Shown in pieces: positions 34,708 to 46,030 of a stretch of DNA of 64,000 bases. The number at the start of each line of letters is the position of its first letter. Positions within the stretch are counted from its first letter, which is position 1. Source of the stretch: Coffea arabica (taxonomy: Eukaryota; Streptophyta; Magnoliopsida; Gentianales; Rubiaceae); the NCBI RefSeq assembly GCF_036785885.1, contig NC_092329.1, positions 8,184,001 through 8,248,000 of the forward strand. The letters are read 5' to 3'. The notes below the pieces were generated by a model. That model was given only the letters and a program-made list of their open reading frames with translations, had not been told where the DNA came from and ran no database searches. The position numbers were made by a program, and so were the translations under genes.

Positions 34708-37421
34708 CTAGTCAACCTGCTCCCCTATCAAGTCCAATCCAACTAGGAGAAATGACACCCCCTGGAAGAGCAGGAAGTAGAAATGGATACCCTGGGCTGA
34801 CAATAGACTCCTCACTGAAGCTGTCAAAAGAAGAAAGGCTAACGCCAGTTCTTTTGTATATATTCTGTTGTGCTTCTTCTTCTTCCGAGCCTTCTGCTCT
34901 TGCTGTTTAATTTCCTCTCTCATTTCATCTAAATCAGGCACCGATGCTCCCCTTTGGTGCTTTAACTCTTTCTCAACCAAAGAGACGAGATCTCCCTCAG
35001 ACGATCGTCCCGATTTCTTGGTAACAACCCATTCGTATGCACTTCCAAGTTGGAATAGCCCGGAGATCATTGCATTAAACTTGGTAACGGACATAGTATT
35101 CTCAAACAGAAGATACGGTACAATGAAAGGGAATGACTTTGGAGCTGGAAGTATATTGAGAAATGACATGGTGGCTGGGACGTAACAGACAACCCACGAT
35201 GGAAGTGTAGCCTCCGGTATGAACATTGTCATGGGGAGAATAATACAGAACAAGGTGAATGAATAAAATGGAAGTATCAACTTTCTCAAAAGGAAGAAGA
35301 GGAAAATCATGTTGAATTTCTTCCAAAAGCTTATCTGCACCATCCCAAATTATAAGAAGATGAGTGTCGGTCAGCACGCCAAGTCCAAGTCAGTTATTCG
35401 GTTAAGTTGAGCAGGATACAATACAAACAGAAATCTAAAAGTTTCACAAGCAGATAAAAAGGAAATACCTTAGCTTTAATGACATCTGGCAAGCAGAGAC
35501 GAAACAGCTGCATGGGACCAGAATGCCATCTATGCTGCTGTTTCCTATAAGCTTCATAAGACTCCGGTAGCTCACATTGGCACTGAGAATTTCACAGAAA
35601 AAAACTCTGTTTAGTTCACAAACAAATGCATACTTAGCACGTCTGAGAATTAATTAGCTAGTAGTAGTACAATACCTCAACATCATTAAGGAAGATAAAT
35701 TTCCACCCATGGAGATGAGCTCGGACGGCAATGTCCATGTCCTCCACGGTAGTCCTCTCCAACCACCCACCTGATTCTTCCAATGCCTTAATCCTCCATA
35801 CACCGGCAGTGCCATTAAACCCAAAGAAATTTAGGAAAATTCCATTAACCTGCTGCTCCACTTCAAAATGAAAAGCCAAATTAACGTTCTGCAACCTCGT
35901 AAGCAGATTTTCATCCTTGTTTACAAAAGACCACCTTGCCTGAACCAACCCTAGTTCCTCATTATCCTACAATTGAACATAAAACAAGGAGATGTTGGAA
36001 ATGTCGATAAAATCCAATAACTGGCTACATATTTGCATGTATCTTGACGCTCGCAAACAAACAAAAGGTGGATAACAGGAGGGGACACATAAATACGCTG
36101 CTTATGTAATCAACTAAAAATAAAATTCCCTTTGCAGTCTAATTTAACTCAGAAAAAAACAACCATAACTTAATACAGAAAGTGATGCTGGATACCTTGA
36201 AATGGGGCACCGTTCTTTTAAGAAAATCCGGGTACGGCTGGAAATCGGCATCAAAAATAGCAACAAATTCATAATCTTTAACATAGCTGCAATTCATTGC
36301 AGACTTGAGGTTGCCAGCCTTGTACCCTTCCCTAATTACTCTATGCCTGTAAACAATGTTAGCACCTTCTTGCTGCCACTTCTGCACCTCTTCCTTAATT
36401 AAGGACACCGTCATCGAATCATCCGAATCATCAAGAATTTGGATCAAAATTTTCGACTTAGGCCAGTCCAAGTTGCATACAGCAGCAATAGATTGTTGAT
36501 AAACCTATTACAATCACCAAAAAATATCAACCCCAACATTAGAAATTCTCCCACTAAGACAAACAGTAAAAACCCATTAATCACCGACGGAACGGGAAAA
36601 AAATCAAGTGAATTTTCAAATACGTAACAATTTACCTCCTTCTCATTGCACATGGGGATCTGAACTAAAACCATGGGAAAGTAGCCACCACCATCACCAG
36701 ACTCCAGATCCACAGAGTCCTCTTTGGCAGTTGGTTTGATCCCTTTTAAACGGATCCACAGACACCCCAAACAAAGCACTAACCTATCCACACTCTGGAT
36801 AAGGAAGAGCAGTATACAGGCATTTGTCAACAGCTGGAGAGGGGGGGCTAAATAGTCCACCCTAATCAACACCCACTTCGAGTAAATTGCATCAAATAGA
36901 TCCTTAACAGATAACGGGTTGGTCAATGTATATAGATACTGTAATTGAAGATCTGGCGCACCAAAGTGCCAACCTTTAGCATAAGCAGCCATCTCAAACC
37001 CGAGTAGAAGTATAGATAACCAAAGAAAAACCTTTATACAAGTGTAAAACCTTGATTTAACTCTGGGATTCTCGGATGCTATAGTGTCGGTGGTGTCAGT
37101 CCGGCCGGAGGCAACGCGGCGGCGGACGACGGAAGCAAGGCTGACCAATGCCGAAGCTATGGATGTTAAACAACCAGCTGCCTTGTGGGCTTTAAGCAGC
37201 AGGACCCAAGTTAGCTGCTTTGCATTCTTGTTCCTACCGCCCTTTTCCAGCCTCCTCTGCTGGCGCATTGAAGATAAATCATCATCTTCAGGGTAAAGAA
37301 AATCATCCTCAGATGGACCTTCTAGCTCCACCATGGACCAGTTATTAGGATTCTCCATTTTCACCACAACAGGTGTTCCTCTGTGGCTTTCCTTTCCCCA
37401 CCAGTCAAATGATGGTGCCAT
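34708..37421 (-). CDS. CSLC12: Cellulose synthase-like C (CSLC12-type) xyloglucan glucan synthase
   Basis: Five exons on -: 37421-36636, 36504-36196, 35966-35676, 35582-35469, 35334-34708 (708 residues; Arabidopsis CSLC12 is about 699). The N-terminal [20 protein letters not shown] and [11 protein letters not shown] point to the CSLC12 branch. This GT2 enzyme polymerises the beta-1,4-glucan backbone of xyloglucan in the Golgi using UDP-glucose. Visible catalytic signature: the DDSDD segment (287-291), DAD (347-349), VED in TTVEDMD (439-441) and QQHRW (477-481). The two N-terminal hydrophobic stretches and the C-terminal group ([16 protein letters not shown] onward, ending LDLIGEQVD) fit a multi-pass membrane protein. 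All key residues are present. An in-frame ATG 24 bp upstream (37445) would add MKVSISPT; the MAP start was chosen because relatives begin there. No partner genes adjoin it. Confidence 0.94.
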
Positions 37422-39210
37422 CGTTGGGCTGATGGAAACTTTCACCTCAAAGATTCAAACTTTGTTGATAAAGATTGCAACTTCAATGGAAATCAGGCCT
37501 CTAAATAGAGGTCTAAAGAACAGCTTAAGACGACTAAACTTCGAAGTGGGATTTTTTTTTTTTCCTTCTTCCAAGCTGAGCGTGGGAAGTGTTGTTGTTT
37601 GCTAGCACTCGCTGCCACTAGACTTTCCCATTTTGAAAAGGGACAATGAAGAACAAGCAAAAAAGAGAAGAGAAGGGAGGGAAACGTGGGCTGAGTGGAA
37701 GCAGCTAGGCGTCTCTAAAACAAAGGGGCATTTAGATGATGATGCTTATAATGGGTTGGGATGAGAGATTTGAAAAATGTAGAGCTTCAAGAACAGATGA
37801 GAAGGAGGGGGGAGGGGGTGTGTTGAGCGGGTTTATGGGGTTGAGGAGGGGTGAGGGAGGGGGTGGGGGGTTTAGCGGGCAGGTTATGACTGGGAGGGAG
37901 GGATGGACGAGTAGTACAAATAAGCCAACTCCACAATCAATTACAGCTTGCAAATTGAAATACTTCACAAACAAATTGTGTTAATGACCAAACGGGGAGA
38001 GAGGGAGATAGAGAGAGAGAGATTGAAAAGGATGTTGTGAGAGACGGACAGAGAGAAAGCATATGGTAACAGCTCAACACGTCTTTGATTTTGATTCCAG
38101 CCCTCTAAAGAGAGTAGAAACAAATATCAAAACCCCAAAAAAAAAAAGCAACCAACGCAAAATTGATAGCACGTTCTGGGTCAATTCCAAATATCACCAC
38201 CACCACCTCTCCGTTTCTAACCCTACTCGACGGCCCGTTTTCACTTTCACAGTCAACAAAATCACCAGAAATTTGGTTACTTTTTTTTTTTTTTGGGGGT
38301 TTAAAAAGGTATTGGGGAAAAAGAATTAAGGGATTTGAAGGGTCGATCAAAAGAAGAATTCCAATAACGAAAACAAAAGAGATCAGTTAAAAGGGACAAA
38401 AGAAACAAAGCGCTCCGACAAAAACTTGTGGGCACTCGTTTTTCTTGAATGGTTTTCTTTTTCCTTCTTCCACCCACTACCTTTTTTTCTTGTGTATTTT
38501 TTTTATCTCAGTTGTATATACAGAAAAAATTAAAAGAACAGAAAAATATAAATGTATAACGGGGATGCCCTAGACCTCCAACAGAATCCTGCAAAGGAAG
38601 AAGGAGAAGAAAATGGAATTAAGGGATGCTTTGACCTGCATGACAATAATAATTTTACAGAGGTAATTTAACAAGGAAAGAACAAAGAGAGCAATGCAAG
38701 GATTTGTTAACATTAACAAATATAGACATGTGACATATTTAGCATGGGAACACAAGATATATGGAAGAATTGACCAAGGATTTTTAGCACAAAGTAAATT
38801 CCAAAAATTAAGGAACACATGAAACTTCAATCCACCTTCTTCTTCTTCCCCTTCCGGGGTTGGTTGATTATTTCTGTGTACACATGAAATCAATGAAGGG
38901 CAATTGCAATAATGAATCACAAGTGCTTACCTTTTTCTGAATATGGATGGCCTTAAAATTGTAAGTATTTTCTTCTTTTCTCAGACACGGCAACAATGCA
39001 GGGGATTTGATTAAGAACCCATCTGAGCACATGTGCTGTAAAATGTTTATACGAAGAAAAAGGGAAACAGACTATTGTTGTAAGCTTTTTCTTATTTTTA
39101 TGTTCCATTTTAAACGGAAGTTGGGCTTTTAGCTTATATTCCATTTACAGTTTACACCCTTTAGGGTCTTTTTCTTTTTTGTCAAAAACCCTTTAGGGTC
39201 TTTTAATTTA
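37422..39210. other. CSLC12 leader, promoter side and intergenic
   Basis: The 5' leader and promoter of CSLC12 should lie in the first kilobase. It has a G-rich block at 37801-37880 and GA-rich tracts at about 37995-38060. Small frames on both strands here (37732-38390) overlap and look non-coding. Nothing recognisable at 38570-39144. Confidence 0.4.
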
Positions 39211-39343
39211 GGTCATGTTTGGATTGTATTTTTCTGAATTTTTTGTAGAAAAATTACTGTAGCGATTTGATATATGTAAGATAAAAAGGTGATTAAAAAA
39301 TATATTTATGAAAAACGTAACAATTTTTCTTTGAAAAATTGCT
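39211..39343. repeat. Harbinger-like MITE copy, right end eroded
   Basis: Begins ggtcatgtttggattg and carries gtagcgatttgatatatgta as in the 3064-3204 copy. The right terminus fades after tttgaaaaattgc. Confidence 0.5.
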
Positions 39344-41680
39344 TTTCTTTTTATGCACTTTCGAGTTTTTGAGATGGGAGAAATTCCTGGCAGTCTTCTG
39401 CTGACCAGGTCGACCAGGGTACAAGGTTTTGTCACATATTTAATGTAAGGATATCTATTCGACGGGGGATTTGGATAGTGATTTTTTTCTCAAATATTAT
39501 TTTGCTTGTGTCATAATTATAATTTTCAATCAATTTGTTATCTTTCCAATAATATTTTCATCACAAGCTCAAAATCTTTCACTTACATTAAAAAAAAAAA
39601 GAACTAAATAATATTTTCTTCTCGATAAATTTTATCCCTAACTAATTACTCGGAAAGTCTAATAGTTGGTCTCTGACTAATGAAAATGCTTCAAATGAGA
39701 TTATTGTGAAATCAATTAACTCCACATCAAATACAATCCAAATAAGAATGTGAGATCCTTATTTGTCTAATTGTCAGTAGCATTACAGATTAGTCAAAGA
39801 CCAATTACTGGCTTGCTGCGTACTTGCTTCAAACCTGATATGTACTTGCTTCACACCATAATACTAAAATTTCTCACCTCTCCTATAATAAATAAAGACA
39901 AAGTCCAAACAGGCCTCTAAGTATTTTGTTTTTCCTTTTGGTCATATGCTGGTGTTTTTGACTGGACTGCGTCATTTGCGCTTCGCCAAAGACGCCACAC
40001 AAATTAAAACTTGTCGCTTAGTAAACGAGATAACCTGTTATACACTAGTAGTATTTACTACTGCTACTTCTATTGGGTATGAACTCATTATGGCAATTTT
40101 GCTGTCAAATGAGAAAAAGGTGTAGGCCGTACACAAATAGATTTGTGTAATGGTCAGCTATGTTTATGTCATCTCTAATTCAATTGGGTATCCAAAGAAC
40201 TGAAAAAGTTGCTTGAGAACAAATCAGAAATGGAGGCCATTTTTCCACGTCTTTTTGCTGTTGAAGCCGTCTCCCCCCAACATCCAAAACGAGAAGAGTA
40301 CTTTCACAATTGGGCATCGAGGAATAAAGCGAGTCATGAACGAAATGGAAACATGCTTTGACCACAGCTGTGCAGAATACCGATAACGCATATTCCAGCT
40401 TACCAGTTTGTTGCTCATAGTACGTATCTAAGAAAGGAATGAATGGTTTTTCTTTTCTTTTCTTTTCTTTTCGTCTGTCTAATGGAATGAACGGTATCCA
40501 TGGATACTCGTTGAAATATATTTCAAATGTTATATTTTTTTAAATTTTAAGATCAAATAGGAAAAACAAATAAATAAAAGATATGATAAGTAAGATTAAA
40601 TAGAAATAGTATACAAATACAAGAAAGGATTTGCATGTGTATATATATGATAGGTGAAATGAATTTTAAATGTATTAACGAGTGTCCATTAAAAAATCCC
40701 TTTTTTCCCGCTTGAGACACTCAAGAAAGGAAGTTTGAATATGTTCTTTGCGGGAAAGAACTTATTCAATCTATTTAAGACACTAATCAAAATCAACCAT
40801 TTGAATTAGAATTTTTCTATGAGCATTCGTTAACACACTTACATTCTATCAAATCTATCATGTATATACACGTACTAATAATTACTACTTTCTCTTGTAT
40901 TTATACACTTTTCATAATTAATTTCCTTACATTTATATGTTTTTATTAATTAATCTTATATTTCTAAAAGTCTAACACCTGAAATACATCTTAACGAGTA
41001 AATTTTCTAGTTCCATTCATGACTTATAGGAAGTTCCAGGGAAGTACTTAAAGGAGCTATTTTATTAATAAATACTTCTCCTGCTGATAAATTAGGAACT
41101 TTTTTTTATTAATAAACACTCCTCCTCTGCATACGTAATAAATAAAAAAGAACATAAAAAAATCTCCTCTCCCACTTCAAAGAGAAAATTACAAAATAAT
41201 TGTTAGTAAGTAGAAATTCCATTGGCAGTGGATTAAGCATCTCGAATTTGGTTGCAAAGAGCTTTCATTCTATTTGACAAATGAATCTGAATTTTGTACC
41301 AAAAAAAATGAAACTGTCAATAAAAAATAGCTAAGTTATCCCAAATAATGTTTCTTTTGTATCATAAATACATTTTCAACTCATTTTTTTATATTTTTAA
41401 TCATATTTTTATCTCATATATATTACATCATAAAAAGTGCTAAAGTAATTATTTTAAATAATATCTCAAATAATACTCCATCCACGAGCACTCGGATCAA
41501 ATAGAAAAGTAACTAGAGGATTTAATTAGTGAGCAAAAGGAATAAATACTCGGAGAGTTTGGTTTAAATTGACCTAAAAAAGGTATTACAAGATTGTATA
41601 CGTGTCAGACACGGTGCAAGCTGTGGGTCTGTGCGCTTTTCCTGTCTCCCACGACAAATTCAATTAATGATTAGATGCAG
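39344..41680. other. Intergenic, decayed MITE pieces
   Basis: Partial family-like interiors occur at about 39468-39610 and 41338-41480. A cttttcttttctttt repeat lies near 40450-40475. No gene is recognised; the frames at 40180-40418 are without domains. Confidence 0.35.
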
Positions 41681-41884
41681 CTGAATGGTCGATAATAGCC
41701 TCAACTCTAATCCCAATCACCGACAAATTTCTAGTCAGAATGGGGCGTATATCGCAATGTCCAATTTGGGAAAATCAACGATGCTAAAGCTAAACTCTTT
41801 AAAAAGGCCTAGAGGATAAGGTTAAATTATTAAGAACTGAAAATGAATACTGACCACTCACCCAATCAGCTTTTAACATATCAT

Positions 41885-42044
41885 CTGTTTGGATAGTAAA
41901 TTATTAGAGATAATTTTGTGAAAAAATATGTAGCTTTTTTTATGTAATATATGGGAGATAAAAAAGTGATTGAAAAATATGTTAATGATGCAAGTAAATC
42001 AGTACGTGTAAATAAGGTGGAAATAATGTGTAATTCAAACATAT
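41885..42044. repeat. MITE inserted in arm A
   Basis: Starts tgtttggatagtaaatt, has gcaagtaaatcagtacgtg inside, and ends gtaattcaaacat. Arm B has no such sequence between its aacataacatc and catcattaaaacc blocks, so B represents the site without the element. Confidence 0.65.
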
Positions 42045-42406
42045 AAAATTTTTCTTAAAAAAAACCTATCCATCATTAAAATCTAGTAATTTATTAGGGC
42101 TCATACTTTTTTTTTGGGATCAAATATCGGGACTCATACTTGGGTACACCCGATTTTCAAAGATGTAAAAACATAAATTGTGCAATACCATCTCATTATG
42201 TGATGTGGCATAATATGTGCTATTGAATATTTTAAAACTCGATTTACCTAGATTTTGACCATTTATTGGAACTTTCCGCGAGTGTAGTTTGCTGTCGTGC
42301 AGTGGAGATGCGTAGTCAATTTTGCAACAACACATGTCCCTCAGCTTGATTGGCTGCGCACTCAAATTATAAGGAACATTAGTATGGAGAAGTTTCACCA
42401 AAACTT

Positions 42407-42538
42407 CCTGTTTGAATTATTATTTTTAAGATTTTTTAAAACAGTATATTATATTAATTTGATATGTATGACATAAAAATATGTTCATGAAAAAAATTTA
42501 ATAAAAAATTAATAAAAAATTATAATTCAAACAAGACC
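42407..42538. repeat. Second MITE inserted in arm A
   Basis: The inverted ends ttcctgtttgaattat and ataattcaaacaagacc surround an AT-rich interior with atatattaatttgatatg. Not seen at the matching place in arm B. Confidence 0.55.
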
Positions 42539-42973
42539 CTACCCATTTGTCAAATCACCGGCGATCAGAAGTTTGTGTAAGTTGACTTCGGCAACCAATG
42601 GGTCAACGTTTGCAAGAGGTTAGCAAAAGCGTGTTATTACGAGTAAGGGCTCTCGTCATTTGGCACAGTACAATGTATGATTCAATTGAGATTGATTTGA
42701 AACTCAATTGATAAAATTAGGTGTGGATTATAACTTTTTATGCTCTAAATTTTCTTTTTTTTTTAACTATATCATTTAATGTCTGTAGGCCTTGTTCTCA
42801 ATTGCTTCGATTTGTGTGAAAGTTGATTTTAAACAATCAAAAAAAAAAATACCAAAATAGATGTTTCTAATCTTCAGTTTTTTTAGGGTCAAAAAAATTT
42901 TAAATCAAATTTTAAAAAGCAGTTAAGAACACAATAAAATAATTTTTTCGAAATCAAAATCTAAAACCAAGTC

Positions 42974-43140
42974 TTGAAAATTAGTTGAGAACAGGTTCTC
43001 GTCATGGTGTCTATATCTTTCTCTATGCACCGTTTATATGTTTGTGTAATCGAAACTTTGAAAATTAGTTGAGAACAGGTTCTCGTCATGGTGTCTATAT
43101 CTTTCTCTATGCACCGTTTATATGTTTGTGTAATCGAAAC
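42974..43140. repeat. 84-bp near-perfect tandem duplication
   Basis: Two units (42974-43057 and 43058-43140) read ttgaaaattagttgagaaca through tgtgtaatcgaaac and appear identical. The diverged arm B counterpart (about 45888-45967) has a single unit, so the duplication postdates the segmental duplication. Confidence 0.85.
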
Positions 43141-43184
43141 AGTAATATCTTTTCTTTTATAGTGTAAGTGAGAGGTCCCTATAC

Positions 43185-43411
43185 GCCCCCCACGGTTTGC
43201 TCGGGCGGTCCTTGTAGCTCCATTGAGTGAGAAGGGCCTGGGTTCGATTCCGAGCTCGGGCAGCCGGGGTAAATTCCTGATGATTCGGTGGGGCCCGCTC
43301 TCTCAGGCGCAGTGGGATTAGTTGGGGTTAATGGCGGTGTCAGGTATCCAGTCCCAGACCGCTACCCCCAGATACCCCTGTGTTGACAAAAAAAAAAAAA
43401 AAAAAAAAAAA
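43185..43411 (+). mobile_element. tRNA-derived SINE with perfect 19-bp target duplication
   Basis: A-box-like gctcgggcggtccttgtag and a canonical B box gggttcgattcc sit in a GC-rich head. A body of about 130 bp follows, then tgttgac and a tail of about 26 A. The flanks aagtgagaggtccctatac are identical at 43166-43184 and 43412-43430. The perfect duplication and long A tail suggest a recent insertion. The GC content contrasts with the AT-rich surroundings. Like other SINEs it would depend on a LINE reverse transcriptase. Confidence 0.9.
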
Positions 43412-43430
43412 AAGTGAGAGGTCCCTATAC

Positions 43431-44238
43431 TCCCTTCTCCTACATCGTCCAATCCATCTCTTCCCGTCTTTCAAAACAGTAATATCTTACTTGCATTAAA
43501 AATATAATTTTTAATTAGATATGTCAATGGGTAGGATGTGGATTGGATTCATTTGATTCAAATCCAACTAATTAATTTTAATTAGACCTAGATTTAGACC
43601 CAAAAAGAACTACTATGAAGTTGAATGCAATCCAGATCCAGAGCCAAACTCTCATGGATTTAGGGATCTAATGAATATCCATTATATTTTTCTAAACATA
43701 CTAAAATAAAAATATATTTAAAATATATAGAGTCCAAAAATAATATAAATACTATCCAATTTTTATTTTCAAATAATAAAATTAATATTCAAGAAGTTGA
43801 ATGCAATATTATGAACTAAAAAAAAAAAGAACTATTATCGACTACTTCTATTTATTTTCAAAATTTCAACTGTATCCAATCTTTTGTTTGTTTGTCTTTA
43901 CTTTTTCTCATTTTCTTGAAAATTTTTGTACTAATTACAATGACAATTATGATTAGATGGAAAAAATAATCATAAAATTTTATTGTTTTCAATCCAATAA
44001 CCATAACATATTCAATTATTTTATAAATTTACTAATATATATATATGTTATTTGATTATATATACATGATTTTGAATAGAGTTTGATATAGATTTGAATA
44101 TGAATCATAGAAAAATCATACTTTATCCAAACCCATGATTCATAAAAAAATCAGACTTTTTCCAAACCCATGACTCTTATAGGGTTTGGATGATAGAGTT
44201 TGAATTTGAAAAATTCCTTTTAATTATTAGAGGACATC
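43431..44238. other. Spacer between duplication arms
   Basis: Very AT-rich. Near 44100-44190 short repeats of ccaaacccatga and its complement occur. No gene. Confidence 0.4.
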
Positions 44239-46030
44239 TGAATGGTCGATAATAGCCTCATCTCTCTACCCAGTCACCGACAAATTTCTAGTCAGAATGG
44301 GGCGCATATCGCAATGTCCAATTTGGGAAAATCAAGGATGCTAAACTCTTAAAAAGCCTAGAGGTAGAGGATAAGGTATAAAAGTTAAGATCCGAAAATG
44401 AATACTACTAACCACTCACCCAATCAGCTTTTAACATAACATCTATCTACTTTAAACCAAAAAATTTGGAAAAAAAAAAAGTACCTCATCATTAAAACCA
44501 AGTGATTTATTGGATCTTTCCACGAGTGTAGTTTGCTGTCTTGTAATGGAGATGCCCAGTCAATTTTGTGACAACACATGTCCATTCTAGGCAGCCCACT
44601 CAAATTTTGGGACTGTTGTATGAAGAATTTTCGCGCAAAACTTTGATTTTGATTTCCAATGTCTATTGTGATGTTGCCTTTGTTAAGCGTTAATGAGATG
44701 TTTGTGTAAGTGTACTTTGGGCAATCAATGGACTCTTCAATTGGCAGACCAATTGCAATATAGTACAATCTATGATTCAATTGAGATTGATTTGAAATTC
44801 AATTGATAAAATTAGGTATGATCTATTCTATTTGTTAAATTGTAAATCTGTAATTTCTAATGCATGTTTAATATGTTATTAGGATAGTGATGTAGATCAA
44901 CTCGTGTTGGATAAGATTTTTGAGTAATTTGTTAATAAAATTTGCTTTTTATCAAAAATAACTTTTATGCTCTAAATTTTTTTTTACGATCACTTTAATG
45001 TATATTTAGGCCTTGTTCTCAATTGGTTCAAATTGTGTAAAAGTTGATTCTAAAAAAGGTTTAATTACAAATTGCCTTCTTGTAATATTCTTGTAATATG
45101 GGATGAGTAGCGGATTACCCCCTATAATATAAAAACTCACAAATTGGCCCCTACAGACAACTAGTCAAACACACGGACGGCTTTTCTATGTATTATAGAA
45201 GCTCTGAAAAGACATTCATGTCCGTAGATACATAATATTTGATAGTTTTACCCTTTAGAGATAAATTTTTATTGAAAAAAAATTATTACGGTGCATAGAA
45301 AATGATGATATAAATGGCCATTTTAAGTAAAATCATACAAATTATTTTTACTAAATAAATGTTTTAGTTTCTTATGATGATTCATGATAGAAAAAAAATA
45401 TTTCACAAGAAGATATCAGAAGATTAACAAAAATTATTAAGAAGGATAAATAAAGAAAAAGATACAAATATTTAATTTCCATTTATTGTGATAAAAATTA
45501 TTGCTAAAAATTGAATACTTTTTTTAAAAAAATAGTATATTATTTTATGTGACACAGTATCATTCGAATTTTATCTAATTCATGTTATACAAGTGGTGGT
45601 TTCTAAGTAACATACTTAGTAGATTTTGTAAGTTGTATAGGAGTTTAATTTGTATTAGCATGATATTTACAGAGGTATATAATTTGTTAAGGACAAAACT
45701 ATCAAAGTATTATATATATGAGGGCATGATTGCCCTTTCACACCTCACATACACAAAAATTTAACATACATGTTTGACCAATTGATCATAAGGGGCAACT
45801 TATAGGTTTTTGAATTACAGGAGGCAATCTACTATTGAGAATACAATAAAATAACTTTTTTAGAATCAAAATATAAAATCAGGTCTTGAAAATTAGTTGA
45901 GAACAAGAGATCGTCATGGTGTCTACATTTTATTCTATACACCATTATATGGTTGTGTAATTGAAACAACAATATATATTTTTTGAATAGTCGAAGTGAA
46001 AGGTTTCGAATCCGAAATCTCTCATTTATA
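44239..46030. repeat. Arm B of the segmental duplication
   Basis: Collinear with arm A (41681-43165) but lacks A's two MITEs, 84-bp duplication and SINE. It carries its own insertions, at about 44835-44945 and 45055-45836. The open frame 44424-44780 (-) lies in this repeat; its arm A counterpart is broken, so it is not taken as a gene. Confidence 0.8.
45105..45836. mobile_element. Non-autonomous element with long inverted ends, in arm B
   Basis: The left end gtagcggattaccccctata through ctcacaaattggcccct is echoed inverted at the right end (revcomp tagtagattgcctcctgtaa through aagttgcccctt). The termini of about 60-70 bp and length near 0.73 kb without a transposase suggest a Mutator-like non-autonomous element. 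It interrupts homology between the duplication arms, which resumes at gaatacaataaaataac. Confidence 0.6.

Larger units (their letters stand above)
41681..43165. repeat. Arm A of a segmental duplication
   Basis: Matches arm B (44239-46030) in order. Shared blocks include tgaatggtcgataatagcct, ccaatttgggaaaatcaa, cgagtgtagtttgctgtc, attcaattgagattgattt and gaaaattagttgagaacaag-like sequence. The arms are offset by about 2.56 kb. Arm A carries a MITE at 41885-42044 and another at 42407-42538 that arm B lacks, plus an 84-bp internal tandem duplication and a SINE at its right end. No coding sequence is involved. Confidence 0.8.

Noticed and set aside
43185..43260. A tRNA gene
   Set aside because: It has A and B boxes but no convincing acceptor stem, and it continues into a body, A tail and target duplication, so it is a SINE.
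44424..44780. 118-codon ORF in duplication arm B
   Set aside because: Its arm A counterpart is interrupted and the sequence is repetitive, so there is no sign of coding constraint.
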